Assembly: GCF_000831385.1 (NCBI RefSeq)
Contig: NZ_AP014548.1
Span: 1,116,001-1,180,000, forward strand
Source: Nonlabens marinus S1-08
GTDB lineage: Bacteria > Bacteroidota > Bacteroidia > Flavobacteriales > Flavobacteriaceae
Direction of reading: 5' to 3'
DNA length: 64,000 nt
The notes beneath the pieces are model-generated. The model did not search any database, was not told the DNA's origin, and was given only the letters and a program-made list of their open reading frames with translations. Within the stretch, counting starts at the first letter, position 1. Each line of letters begins with the position of its first letter. Made by a program: the position numbers and the translations under genes. Of this stretch, positions 16,259 to 25,198 are shown in pieces.

Positions 16259-17347
16259 ATGCATAATTTAAAGAAGCTTTACCTAGCGCTGAATCATTAT
16301 ACGTACCTTGACACTGCTACCCACGGCCTGTTGAGTACTACGCTAGTGGAGCATAAGAGTAAGCTTCATCAACAATTAGCTGTAGGTGGGAGTATATACG
16401 CCGCAAATGCAGAAGAATTGATCCATAACGCGCGTCATACCCTTGCAAACTTCTTAGATGCTGCACCGCAGTTAACGGCTCTGGTTCCTAACTTCTCACT
16501 AGCGTTCAACGCTTTACTAGAAGGAATCTCATCTTCCCATACTTTTTTACTGGTAAAAGGAGATTACCCATCAGTGAATTGGCCTGTGGAAGCACGAGGT
16601 TTCAACTGCTACTATGCCACACTCAATGCGACTCTCGAGCAAAACATTTGGCAAGCTTGTGAAGAGCACCAGCCTGATTTTTTGGCGCTTTCGCTGGTGC
16701 AATACATTAGTGGTATAAAAATCAATTTAGATTTCTTAAAAGAACTCAAGGTGCAATTCCCTGACTTGATCATTATCGCAGACGCAACGCAGTTCATAGG
16801 CGTGGAAGAATTTCGCTTTCGCGAAAGCGGAATAGACATCATCGCAGCAAGTTGCTACAAGTGGCTCAATGCAGGCGATGGTAATGCATTTATGGCATTT
16901 AAGGAAGAAGTGGCAGAGCGAGTAAAACCAAAATATACCGGGTACAACAGCAAGCAAGGGTTTAAAAACGACCGTGGATCGTTCATGGGTCATTTTGAGC
17001 CTGGACATCAAGACAGTGCTTCATTCAGCGGCCTTGAGAAAGCAATTGAGTTTGTGAACGATTATAGTATTCACAACATCTGCTCTAAGATTCAACACTT
17101 AGCGACGACCGCTAAACATCGGTTTGCAGAATTAGATTTGATACAGCCAGAAGTTGTATTGCGAGAGCAGCATTCATCTATTTTTAATATATCAGGAGAC
17201 CAACGGCTGCATGATAGGTTGAGAAAAGAAAACATATTGACAGCTATGCGTGGTCCAGGTATACGAGTGAGTTTTTCTTATTACAATGACGAGTCTGACT
17301 TAGATCAGTTGATCGAGTGTTTGAAAAAATATGATGACAGGTATTAG
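16259..17347 (+). CDS. Class V PLP-dependent aminotransferase-fold enzyme
   Basis: 362 residues of the cysteine desulfurase/isopenicillin epimerase-like class V fold. The cofactor Lys is residue 201 in ASCYKWLNAGDGN, preceded by the PLP-ring Asp in IADATQF (about residue 175). The Gly-rich segment and C-terminal RVSFSYYN are also typical. Whether it is a desulfurase, a selenocysteine lyase or an aminotransferase cannot be decided; no active-site Cys loop is evident, so a desulfurase is less likely. The palindrome at 16812-16831 encodes FRFRES just before GIDII. The next gene starts inside its last codons. Confidence 0.88.
   Translation: MHNLKKLYLALNHYTYLDTATHGLLSTTLVEHKSKLHQQLAVGGSIYAANAEELIHNARHTLANFLDAAPQLTALVPNFSLAFNALLEGISSSHTFLLVKGDYPSVNWPVEARGFNCYYATLNATLEQNIWQACEEHQPDFLALSLVQYISGIKINLDFLKELKVQFPDLIIIADATQFIGVEEFRFRESGIDIIAASCYKWLNAGDGNAFMAFKEEVAERVKPKYTGYNSKQGFKNDRGSFMGHFEPGHQDSASFSGLEKAIEFVNDYSIHNICSKIQHLATTAKHRFAELDLIQPEVVLREQHSSIFNISGDQRLHDRLRKENILTAMRGPGIRVSFSYYNDESDLDQLIECLKKYDDRY
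16812..16831. repeat. Palindromic repeat inside the class V aminotransferase gene
   Basis: Core CGCTTTCGCGAAAGCG at 16814-16829 intact; the right outer bases differ (GA for AA). Read in frame as RFRES, the only copy in this window using that frame. Confidence 0.95.
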
Positions 17348-19448
17348 GTATATAGGGATACTAATTTTGTTTTTAGCATTACCGATCCTGGTGTGTTCAC
17401 AACGAGCACGTCCCGACCCTAATGATTGTCGTGGCGCCATATTGATTTGTGGTGATACAGAATTAGGGCTTACCCCCAACGGTGTGGGCTATAATGAATT
17501 TGAGGATCCAGGAAACCCCACGCCAACTTGTTTAGATTTTGGGTCTTTTGCACAAGCTTGGTTCAAAGTAGAAGTAGGGTCAGATGGAACTTTTGAATTT
17601 GTTATAGAGCCAGACGACGGTGTAGCAGATTATGATTTTGCCGTGTTTGGTCCAACAACCGATTGCAGTAATCTAGGCGCAGCGATTAGATGCTCGAGTA
17701 CGAACCCGCAAGCTGCCAATGTGCCAGCAGCTACAGGCTTAAACGCTACATCGACTGATGTTGAGGAAGGTCCAGGTGGAAATGGTGATGGGTTCTTAAG
17801 ACAACTTGATGTGCTGGCGGGTGAAACTTATTATATCGTAGTAGCGTTGGCGGTTGGTGAAGGAGGTTTCTCCATAAATACAGGTGGAACAACCACATTC
17901 CCTCAGGCCGCATTTGCAAATGATGTACCTGATATTATGGAATGCGACGACGACGACGGCAGTCGGGATGGATTTAAAACTTTTGACTTTACTTCATTAA
18001 ATGATGATATTTTGAACGGTCAAATGAATGCTGTTGTTTCCTTTTATACATCTTTAAACGATGCTAACATTGGAAACAATCCAATTAGCTTTCCTTTTAC
18101 TAATACTACAAATCCTCAAGAAATCTTCTATCGTGTGGAACGCACAGATTCTGAATGTGCTGATTTCAATCAGTTTGAAGTTACTGTAGATGACAGTAGA
18201 ATTGACACAGAAGCTGATGAAATTATAATTTGCTCGACGCAAGCCAGTGAAAATTTTGATTTAATATCTATTATAGATCAATTAGTTCCTAACAGCAATC
18301 TTTTTAATATCACGTATCACAACTCCCTAAATGATGCAATTATTGGTAGCAATGCTAGAGTAGAAATGGTTACAGTAACTCCCATACCACAGTCGATATA
18401 CATTAAGGTGACTGACCCTATAGGAGCTCTTTGCGATGCGGTAATCAGTGTGCCGTTACGTTTAATGAATCCACCAGTAATTACAATACCTGCAGATCTA
18501 TTTGTTTGTGACGATGATTTTGATGGGTTTGTAACCACAAATTTGAATGTGCAAACTACTGAAATATTGAACGGACTGGATCCATCAGATCATAATGTTA
18601 GGTACTATGCAAACGCAGCTGATCGAGATACAGGAATGAATAGTGTGACCAATTTTAGGAATACAATCAATCCGCAAACCTTATTCACAAGAGTTACTCA
18701 AATTTCAACAGGTTGCACGTCAGATGTAGAATTTCAATTGTTGGTAACTACAAAACCGACGCTCGCCATTCAAGAGCCTAAGATTCTTTGTTTAAATGCT
18801 GTTGACCCTATGCCTCTGACTGTAGAAACTGGCTTTGATCTGTATGAATGGAGCACAGGAGAGAGCGGCGCCAGTTTAAATGAAATTTTAATTGGTACTC
18901 CTGGAGATTATACAGTAACAGTTACCAATAGGTCTGGTTGCCAATCCTCACTTACGATGACCGTCAATGCCTCTGACATTGCTGTGCTAGATAGTATAGA
19001 TGTTACAGACTTCCAGCGTGGGAATAATAGTGTGACTATTAATGCGACAGGACCAGGTGATTATGAGTTTGCAGTTGATAATGATGTTTTTCAAGATAGT
19101 CCAGATTTTACAGGGTTAGCTAGTGGCTATCACAATCTACAGGTGCGGGACAAAAATGGATGCGGAGTATATAGTTCGCAATTTGCCATACTCGATTTCC
19201 AAACATTTTTCACTCCTAACGCAGATTCCTATAATGATTTATGGACTCTTGATGCATTGTCAGATTTTCCAGAAGCCAGATTGCTGATTTACGATCGTTA
19301 CGGGAAATTGCTCAAGCAACTTTCTCCAGATTCAAGTGGATGGGATGGTACATTCATGGGCGAGCCCTTACCTTCCAGCACGTATTGGTTCACTCTAGAA
19401 TTACCAGACCGCCCTATAGTTCGTGGGTATTTTGCGCTCAAGCGATAA
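17331..19448 (+). CDS. Secreted multi-repeat protein with T9SS type-B sorting domain
   Basis: 705 residues. The start MMTGIRYIGILILFLALPILVCSQ (either of two adjacent ATGs) is a signal peptide and overlaps the aminotransferase gene by 17 bp. An N-terminal domain (24-200) begins with a DCRGAILICGDTEL segment. Then come three related modules of about 85-90 residues, each opening with a C-D/S-x acidic motif and containing a LNDxxIGxN or similar segment. The C-terminal 85 residues (FFTPNADSYNDLW, LLIYDRYGKLLKQL, WDGTFMGEPLPSSTYWFTLEL) are a type-B CTD, so the protein should be exported by the SprA-dependent type IX system and shown at or shed from the surface. An adhesin-like role is likely but unproven. 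Confidence 0.88.
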   Translation: MMTGIRYIGILILFLALPILVCSQRARPDPNDCRGAILICGDTELGLTPNGVGYNEFEDPGNPTPTCLDFGSFAQAWFKVEVGSDGTFEFVIEPDDGVADYDFAVFGPTTDCSNLGAAIRCSSTNPQAANVPAATGLNATSTDVEEGPGGNGDGFLRQLDVLAGETYYIVVALAVGEGGFSINTGGTTTFPQAAFANDVPDIMECDDDDGSRDGFKTFDFTSLNDDILNGQMNAVVSFYTSLNDANIGNNPISFPFTNTTNPQEIFYRVERTDSECADFNQFEVTVDDSRIDTEADEIIICSTQASENFDLISIIDQLVPNSNLFNITYHNSLNDAIIGSNARVEMVTVTPIPQSIYIKVTDPIGALCDAVISVPLRLMNPPVITIPADLFVCDDDFDGFVTTNLNVQTTEILNGLDPSDHNVRYYANAADRDTGMNSVTNFRNTINPQTLFTRVTQISTGCTSDVEFQLLVTTKPTLAIQEPKILCLNAVDPMPLTVETGFDLYEWSTGESGASLNEILIGTPGDYTVTVTNRSGCQSSLTMTVNASDIAVLDSIDVTDFQRGNNSVTINATGPGDYEFAVDNDVFQDSPDFTGLASGYHNLQVRDKNGCGVYSSQFAILDFQTFFTPNADSYNDLWTLDALSDFPEARLLIYDRYGKLLKQLSPDSSGWDGTFMGEPLPSSTYWFTLELPDRPIVRGYFALKR

Positions 19449-19634
19449 ATTTTCTAGACTTAACTTTTTTGTGCCGTTCATTCATAGGCTTTATCTTAAT
19501 TATAAATAGGCTTAAAATGAGAATCGATAAGATTATTGTGTTAATAATTGTGAATTCCAGTTAAAAGCTAGTGAATTACCTACAATTACATAATTTGATT
19601 TTTTAAATTAGGTAAACAATTTAAAATCAACACT

Positions 19635-20108
19635 ATGAAGTATTTAATAACAGCCGCAGTATCTGTATTTTTATTTAGTACTCCACTGCAGGCACAAGAC
19701 AAACTGGAGAATAAAACAAAAGAAACTAAAGTCACTGAAATAACCCAAGGCGGCGAAAAGATTTTTGAGTCTAAAGTAGTCAGGGAAGAAATCCAAAAAT
19801 TAAAATTTACAGAGTCAAGTGAAGGTTCTTATGAAAAGGATTTGGATTTAGATGGATCGCCGTTTAAAGTCATAAAAACGGTTTGGATAGATAACGATAT
19901 GGACAATCGGTATGATAAAATGATTCGTCTCTCCTATGATAAAAAATTTGATGAACAAGTGACTTTTGAACCTACAGCTGATGGTCTTTTATTTAAAGAT
20001 GATGAAGGACATAGCATGCTAGTAACAGACTACGGGTACTACGTAATGAATTCTGGTCAAGATGACGAGATTTTAATTACCGTGGATCCTTCAAATGAAA
20101 CTTACTAA
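19635..20108 (+). CDS. Small exported protein, unknown function
   Basis: 157 residues with a clean signal peptide (MKYLITAAVSVFLFSTPLQAQ, cleavage after AQA or AQ). The mature part is Lys/Glu/Asp-rich with beta-strand pattern: repeated short strands such as KVIKTVWIDNDMDNRYDKMIRLSYDKK. The DNDMDNRYD acidic stretch might bind calcium (inference). It is a single gene followed by a good terminator at 20133-20162. I do not recognise the family. Confidence 0.75.
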   Translation: MKYLITAAVSVFLFSTPLQAQDKLENKTKETKVTEITQGGEKIFESKVVREEIQKLKFTESSEGSYEKDLDLDGSPFKVIKTVWIDNDMDNRYDKMIRLSYDKKFDEQVTFEPTADGLLFKDDEGHSMLVTDYGYYVMNSGQDDEILITVDPSNETY

Positions 20109-20132
20109 TTCTTAAATGCTTAATTTCTAAAG

Positions 20133-20162
20133 AAGCTGGGAGTACTACTTCCAGCTTTTTTT
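20133..20162 (+). terminator. Rho-independent-type terminator after the 157-residue protein gene
   Basis: AAGCTGG (20133-20139) pairs with CCAGCTT (20151-20157); the inner AGTA/TACT can also pair across a one-base centre; a run of seven T follows. Nothing else is seen in the 20109-20345 spacer. Confidence 0.85.
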
Positions 20163-20345
20163 ATGCCAATACTTTGTGAAATATTTGATATTTAACGACT
20201 TACAGTCTTAAGTATTTGAAATTGCCATTAACTTCCAATCTGCGTAACATCTTCTTTTTCAGTCGCATTTTTGGATTCTGGTGCGTGAATTTCAGAAAAA
20301 CATGATTTTGTCCAGTATATTACTAGTTTAAAGATAACTCCCATC

Positions 20346-21917
20346 ATGCCAAGATTTTTACTAAGCCTGTTTCTTATTATTGCTGCCACGTTTTCAGCGT
20401 TTAGCCAGCAAATGCCTATTGACTTTTCAGACAGTCAGGATGTCTTTACAGGTTTTTCAGGAGCTTCTTTTTCACAAGCGTCCGATCCACAAGATGGATC
20501 GAATAGGGTTGGAAGATTCCAAAACTCAGGAAACGACCTATATGAAGGTTTTTTTATCGATTTAGACAGGCCTGTGGATACCAATACTGATAAGATTATA
20601 AATACCAGGGTTTATGTTTTCGACAATCAAGCGCATAGTATTCTCATCAAATTAGAGCGTGGAACAGAAAACGATGTTGAGGTTCCTAAGGGAATACCAG
20701 CGGGTATGGCAAATCGTTGGGTAGATTTAAGTTTTGATTTTGGTAATGCTGTGGTCAGTGGTACAAGTACGGTGATCAATGCAGATGGTGCTTACGATAG
20801 GTTGACTGTTTTCTTGGAACCCAACGAGAGTAAGTCTGGAGTTTTTCTAATTGATGACATGGATGACGGTTCCACACCAACAAATCAAAATAGGATTGAT
20901 GTCGAATATACAGAGCTTGTTTGGAGTGATGAATTTGAGACTACTGCTGGATCTAAACAACCTATCAATCCCAACAACTGGTTCCATCAAACAAAATTAC
21001 CGTCTGGAGGCAGCTGGTTCAACGGCGAGGTACAGCATTATACAGACCGTATTGAAAATTCCTATATGGAAAATGGATTTTTATACATCAATGCCAAACG
21101 AGAGACCTTTACCGATCAAGGAGAAACCAAGCAATTCACGTCAGCACGCTTGAATTCAAAATTTGCTTTTACTTACGGAAGGATTGATGTAAGAGCAAAA
21201 TTACCTTTTGGCGATGGTACCTGGCCTGCGATCTGGACCCTTGGAAAAAACATAAATGAAGATGGTGGCTATTGGGACGATCAATTCGGTACCGTAAGCT
21301 GGCCGGCTTGTGGCGAAATTGATGTCATGGAACACGGCCTTGCTGCCCCTAATGAAGTTTCCAGCGCATTGCATACTCCTAGTAGTTTTGGTAACACGGT
21401 GAATGTCAAAAAGCGCATGCTGGATGATGTGGCCAATAATTTTTATGTGTACTCCATGAACTGGTCTCCTAACCAGATTACGTTTTTAATTGATGACGTT
21501 CCCTATTATACCTATAACCCTACCGTCAAGGATAATAGTAATTACCCCTTTACAAAAGATCAATATATTCTACTTAATGTCGCTATGGGCGGAATCGCGG
21601 GAAACATTGATCCAGGTTTTACCCAGAGCCCAATGGTTATTGATTATGTGAGGGTATACCAAGAAAATACGGCAAGTGAGGACGATATCAACGGCTTTGA
21701 GTTTATACTTTATCCTAATCCAGCTGCGGATCTAGTACAGATCAAAGCACAACAGAACATAGATACTGTTGAATTATATAATTTGCTGGGATCTAAAATT
21801 GAAATCTCATTAAGCACTGACAATAGCTTTTCAGTAAACGAGCTTTCTAGCGGGATCTATTTTCTTAAGGTTTATGCAGGAGCAGCTGCGACTACTAAAC
21901 GATTACTGGTGAAGTAG
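20346..21917 (+). CDS. Secreted GH16 beta-glucanase (laminarinase-like) with T9SS type-A sorting domain
   Basis: Endo-beta-glucanase that probably cuts laminarin or a related marine beta-glucan. 523 residues: signal peptide (MPRFLLSLFLIIAATFSAFSQ), an N-terminal beta-sandwich carbohydrate-binding-like domain (about 24-185), the GH16 catalytic domain (about 190-440) with the catalytic GEIDVMEHG motif (nucleophile Glu324, Asp326, acid/base Glu329) and WPAIWTLG upstream, and a C-terminal type-A sorting domain (450-523: FILYPNPAADLVQIKA ... SGIYFLKVY ... TTKRLLVK). The beta-bulge ExDxxE form fits laminarinases and related GH16 members. No SusC/D pair is nearby, so this is not inside a visible polysaccharide utilisation locus. 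Confidence 0.93.
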   Translation: MPRFLLSLFLIIAATFSAFSQQMPIDFSDSQDVFTGFSGASFSQASDPQDGSNRVGRFQNSGNDLYEGFFIDLDRPVDTNTDKIINTRVYVFDNQAHSILIKLERGTENDVEVPKGIPAGMANRWVDLSFDFGNAVVSGTSTVINADGAYDRLTVFLEPNESKSGVFLIDDMDDGSTPTNQNRIDVEYTELVWSDEFETTAGSKQPINPNNWFHQTKLPSGGSWFNGEVQHYTDRIENSYMENGFLYINAKRETFTDQGETKQFTSARLNSKFAFTYGRIDVRAKLPFGDGTWPAIWTLGKNINEDGGYWDDQFGTVSWPACGEIDVMEHGLAAPNEVSSALHTPSSFGNTVNVKKRMLDDVANNFYVYSMNWSPNQITFLIDDVPYYTYNPTVKDNSNYPFTKDQYILLNVAMGGIAGNIDPGFTQSPMVIDYVRVYQENTASEDDINGFEFILYPNPAADLVQIKAQQNIDTVELYNLLGSKIEISLSTDNSFSVNELSSGIYFLKVYAGAAATTKRLLVK

Positions 21918-21944
21918 ATTTGCTTTCGCGTAATTAATTATACA

Positions 21945-21974
21945 AAACCCCAGAAGCATTTGCTTCTGGGGTTT
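21945..21974. terminator. Bidirectional terminator hairpin between the GH16 gene and polA
   Basis: Perfect 14-bp stem AAACCCCAGAAGCA / TGCTTCTGGGGTTT with a 2-nt centre. A-rich on the left and T-rich on the right, so it can serve both convergent genes. Confidence 0.75.
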
Positions 21975-22041
21975 ACTTTCAAAGAACATTTCGTTACAGA
22001 ATTAGTAATTCTCTAGAACAGATATCATTCTGCGCAGGGAT

Positions 22042-24879
22042 TTAATGCGCCTCCAACCAGTCTTCTCCAACGCCCACCTCCACATCCAGCGGTACAATCA
22101 ATTTATAAGCATTTTGCATTTCTTCCTGGATTAGTTTTTTCATGTCGTCCAGTTCATCTTTATGGATGTCAAAAACCAATTCATCATGCACCTGCAAGAG
22201 CATTTTTGATTTGCATTGCAGCTCTTCAAACTTCTTAAAGATGTTGATCATGGCAATTTTAATAATGTCAGCAGCACTTCCCTGAATAGGTGCGTTCACT
22301 GCATTACGCTCCGCTGCGCCTCGCACAACTGCGTTAGAACTGTTGATGTCTTTTAAATAGCGACGTCTTCCCAGTACGGTTTCTACATAGCCGTTCTCTC
22401 GAGCAAAATCTACCAATTCATCCATGTAGGAGCGCAATTTTGGATAGGTCTTGTAATAGGTTTCAATCAGTTCTTTAGATTCCGTTCGATCCAGGTCAGT
22501 TTGATTGCTTAGTCCAAAAGCGGACACTCCATAGATGATCCCAAAGTTTACTGTTTTAGCATTGCTACGCTGTTCTCTTGTTACATCTTCTAGTGCTACA
22601 TCAAATACTCGAGCAGCGGTGGAAGAGTGAATGTCTGCACCGCTCTTAAAGGCTTCCATCATGTTGTCTTCTTCGCTTAATGCGGCAATGATGCGCAATT
22701 CAATCTGCGAATAATCTGCTGCGAGCAAGACATAATTCTCATCTCTAGGCACAAAAGCTTTACGTACTTGACGTCCACGCTCCGTTCTGATTGGGATGTT
22801 TTGCAGGTTAGGATCTGTAGAACTCAAACGTCCAGTAGCTGCGACCGTTTGCATGTAGTTCGTATGTATGCGCTGGGTTGTGGGATTCACTTGATGAGGC
22901 AAGGCGTCGACATAAGTACTTTGCAATTTAGCCAGGCCACGATATTCTAACACATCTGCAATGATTTGATGGTCTGTCGCTAGGTAGCTCAACACATCTT
23001 CTGCAGTTGAATATTGACCGGTTTTGGTCTTTTTAGGCTTGTCTACCAGTTTTAACTTACCGAATAATATTTCTCCCAATTGCTTCGGTGAACCTATGTT
23101 GAATTCTTCTCCTGCTTCTTTAAAGATATTTTCTTGTAGTGATGCAATGTCTTCTGTTAGCTTTCGCGAAAGCGAACTTAAATAATCTTCATCCAGATTG
23201 ATGCCTTCAATTTCCATCGCTGCGAGTACTTTGAGCAATGGGATTTCAATATCGTGGAAGAGTTTGTCTAGGTCTGCGGCTTTTAATTCTGGCGTGAAAT
23301 GCTGTTTAAGCTGGAACGTAATGTCTGCATCTTCTACCGCGTATTCCTTAACTTTTTCTACGGCAACATCACGCATGGATTTTTGGTTCTTACCTTTTTT
23401 ACCTATCAATTCCACAATGGATTGTGGGGTGTAGTTGAGGTACGTCTCTGCCAGAATATCCATGTTGTGGCGCATGTCTGGGTTGATCAAGTAGTGTGCG
23501 AGCATAGTGTCAAATAGCGGGCCTTTAACTTCCACACCGTACTTGTCTAGCACTTTGATGTCGTATTTTAGATTCTGCCCGATTTTCTCAATGCCGGTAC
23601 TTTCAAAAAATGGCTTAAGTTGATCAACAATCGCTTGTGCTTGCTCACGATCCTCAGGAATAGGCAAGTAATACCCTTTTCCTTTTTCCCAACAAAAGGC
23701 AATCCCAACAAGCTCTGCCGCTAGCGGATCTAATCCTGTGGTTTCCGTGTCAAAACAAACGCTAGTTTGTTTCATCAATGTTTGTAGGAACAATTTGGTT
23801 CCCATTCCTTCTTGAACTGTTTGATATAGATGATCTGTTGTAGCTAGCGTTTGACGGCCCGTAGCTTGGGCTTCAGCTTTTGTGCCAGATCCTGGCGCAT
23901 CGAATAGGGAGAATTGACCAGAGCCGGCTCCATTTGAACCGGTCTCGGCTGGGCTCGAACTTACATTTTGCTCTAAAACCTCTTTAGAGAAAATCTTAGC
24001 GAGTGTCTCTTTGGCTCTTCTAAATTCAAGTTCGTCAAAGATCACATGAACGGCCTCCACATCTGGATCGTCGAGTGTGTATTTTTCGGCACTAAATTTT
24101 ACAGGGCAATCGAGCTTTATAGTGGCAAGTTGTTTAGAAAGTCGACCTAGCTGGGCATTAGCCAAAATTTTCTCACCCAGTTTTCCTTTAATATTGTGCG
24201 CATCGTCAAGGAGCGCTTCCATGGAACCGTATTGTTTGATAAATTTCTTAGCCGTTTTATCTCCCACACCAGGCAATCCCGGAATATTATCACTGGCATC
24301 ACCCATCATTCCTAGGTAATCGATTACTTGTTCTGGATGTTCTACTTCAAAACGTTTTTGAACTTCAGGAATTCCCCAGATCTCGATGCCATTACCCATA
24401 CGGGCAGGCTTGTACATGTAAATATTTTCTGAAACCAGCTGTGCGTAATCCTTGTCTGGCGTTACCATGTATACGGTAAAACCTTCTTTCTCAGCTTGTT
24501 TAGAAAGTGTCCCGATCAAATCGTCAGCCTCAATACCTGCTTCAACGACGATAGGAATGTGCATGGCTTTAAGAATACGCTGGATGTATGGAATGGCGAG
24601 TCTAATGGCTTCAGGCGTCTCATCGCGGTTGGCTTTATAGTCTTCATAAAGCTCCGTACGCTCAGCACTTCCTTCTTTGTCAAAAGCGACGGCTAGATAT
24701 TCAGGTTTTTCCCGGCGTATGACATCAAAAAGCGAGTTGGTAAAACCCATAATGGCACTGGTGTCCATTCCTTGAGAATTGATGCGTGGATTCTTGATCA
24801 GCGCATAATAACCTCTAAAAATCAGCGCATAGGCATCTAGTAAAAACAGTCTTTTATCGTCAGTTCCGTCGTTTGTCAA
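22042..24879 (-). CDS. polA: DNA polymerase I
   Basis: Repair and Okazaki-fragment polymerase. 945 residues with all three domains: 5'-3' exonuclease (1-300, LFLLDAYALIFRGYYAL, DDLIGT, DASDNIPG), 3'-5' proofreading exonuclease (about 355-540) with an intact DTETTGLDP motif, and the polymerase domain with DYSQIELR (motif A), the KTVNFGIIYG O-helix and HDELVFD (motif C). The start must be a TTG (24879-24877, MTNDGTDDKRLF): no ATG or GTG is available before the conserved LLDAYAL. The palindrome at 23157-23176 is read as SLSRK in a non-conserved helix just before the polymerase domain. Confidence 0.96.
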   Translation of the reverse strand: MTNDGTDDKRLFLLDAYALIFRGYYALIKNPRINSQGMDTSAIMGFTNSLFDVIRREKPEYLAVAFDKEGSAERTELYEDYKANRDETPEAIRLAIPYIQRILKAMHIPIVVEAGIEADDLIGTLSKQAEKEGFTVYMVTPDKDYAQLVSENIYMYKPARMGNGIEIWGIPEVQKRFEVEHPEQVIDYLGMMGDASDNIPGLPGVGDKTAKKFIKQYGSMEALLDDAHNIKGKLGEKILANAQLGRLSKQLATIKLDCPVKFSAEKYTLDDPDVEAVHVIFDELEFRRAKETLAKIFSKEVLEQNVSSSPAETGSNGAGSGQFSLFDAPGSGTKAEAQATGRQTLATTDHLYQTVQEGMGTKLFLQTLMKQTSVCFDTETTGLDPLAAELVGIAFCWEKGKGYYLPIPEDREQAQAIVDQLKPFFESTGIEKIGQNLKYDIKVLDKYGVEVKGPLFDTMLAHYLINPDMRHNMDILAETYLNYTPQSIVELIGKKGKNQKSMRDVAVEKVKEYAVEDADITFQLKQHFTPELKAADLDKLFHDIEIPLLKVLAAMEIEGINLDEDYLSSLSRKLTEDIASLQENIFKEAGEEFNIGSPKQLGEILFGKLKLVDKPKKTKTGQYSTAEDVLSYLATDHQIIADVLEYRGLAKLQSTYVDALPHQVNPTTQRIHTNYMQTVAATGRLSSTDPNLQNIPIRTERGRQVRKAFVPRDENYVLLAADYSQIELRIIAALSEEDNMMEAFKSGADIHSSTAARVFDVALEDVTREQRSNAKTVNFGIIYGVSAFGLSNQTDLDRTESKELIETYYKTYPKLRSYMDELVDFARENGYVETVLGRRRYLKDINSSNAVVRGAAERNAVNAPIQGSAADIIKIAMINIFKKFEELQCKSKMLLQVHDELVFDIHKDELDDMKKLIQEEMQNAYKLIVPLDVEVGVGEDWLEAH
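23157..23176. repeat. Palindromic repeat inside polA
   Basis: 19 of 20 bases match; the perfect core here is GCTTTCGCGAAAGC (23160-23173). Read on the polA strand as SSLSRK. Confidence 0.93.
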
Positions 24880-24974
24880 AGTGTAGAAATTTTGTGGAGG
24901 CTAAAGATAAAATTCTCATGGAACTTAAACTTGAATTTGAACTCGAAGTTGAAAACTATGCTTGACTGTGCGCG

Positions 24975-25094
24975 CAACACCCATTGCCTTCGGCATTTCC
25001 CTCAAGGGAAACAAGTCGGATAGTTATTTTGAACATTTATTTTAATAGTACTTATATATCCTCTTCCCTTAAGGGAAGACCGAGATGGGTGTTG
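24975..25094. repeat. Inverted-repeat element between polA and the MFS gene (miniature-element-like)
   Basis: CAACACCCAT at 24975-24984 is matched by ATGGGTGTTG at 25085-25094. Inside lie two nested palindromes, an imperfect TTCCCTCAAGGGAA near 24997-25011 and a perfect CTTCCCTTAAGGGAAG at 25063-25078. The 120-bp unit has no coding capacity. The 24880-25198 spacer otherwise contains one copy of the CGCTTTCG palindrome and nothing that looks like a gene. No target-site duplication could be confirmed by eye. Confidence 0.6.
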
Positions 25095-25120
25095 GTGAGT
25101 GATTATTTTTGATCAAAGTC

Positions 25121-25136
25121 CGCTTTCGCGAAAGCG
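25121..25136. repeat. Palindromic repeat, intergenic copy between the MFS gene and polA
   Basis: Core CGCTTTCGCGAAAGCG intact, extended to CGAACT on the right side. It lies 62 bp after the MFS stop codon (minus strand). Confidence 0.95.
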
Positions 25137-25198
25137 AACTAACTAGAACTATCCTGCAGGAAAGAGTCTTTTTACTTAATACTCAGTACTTGATACTT

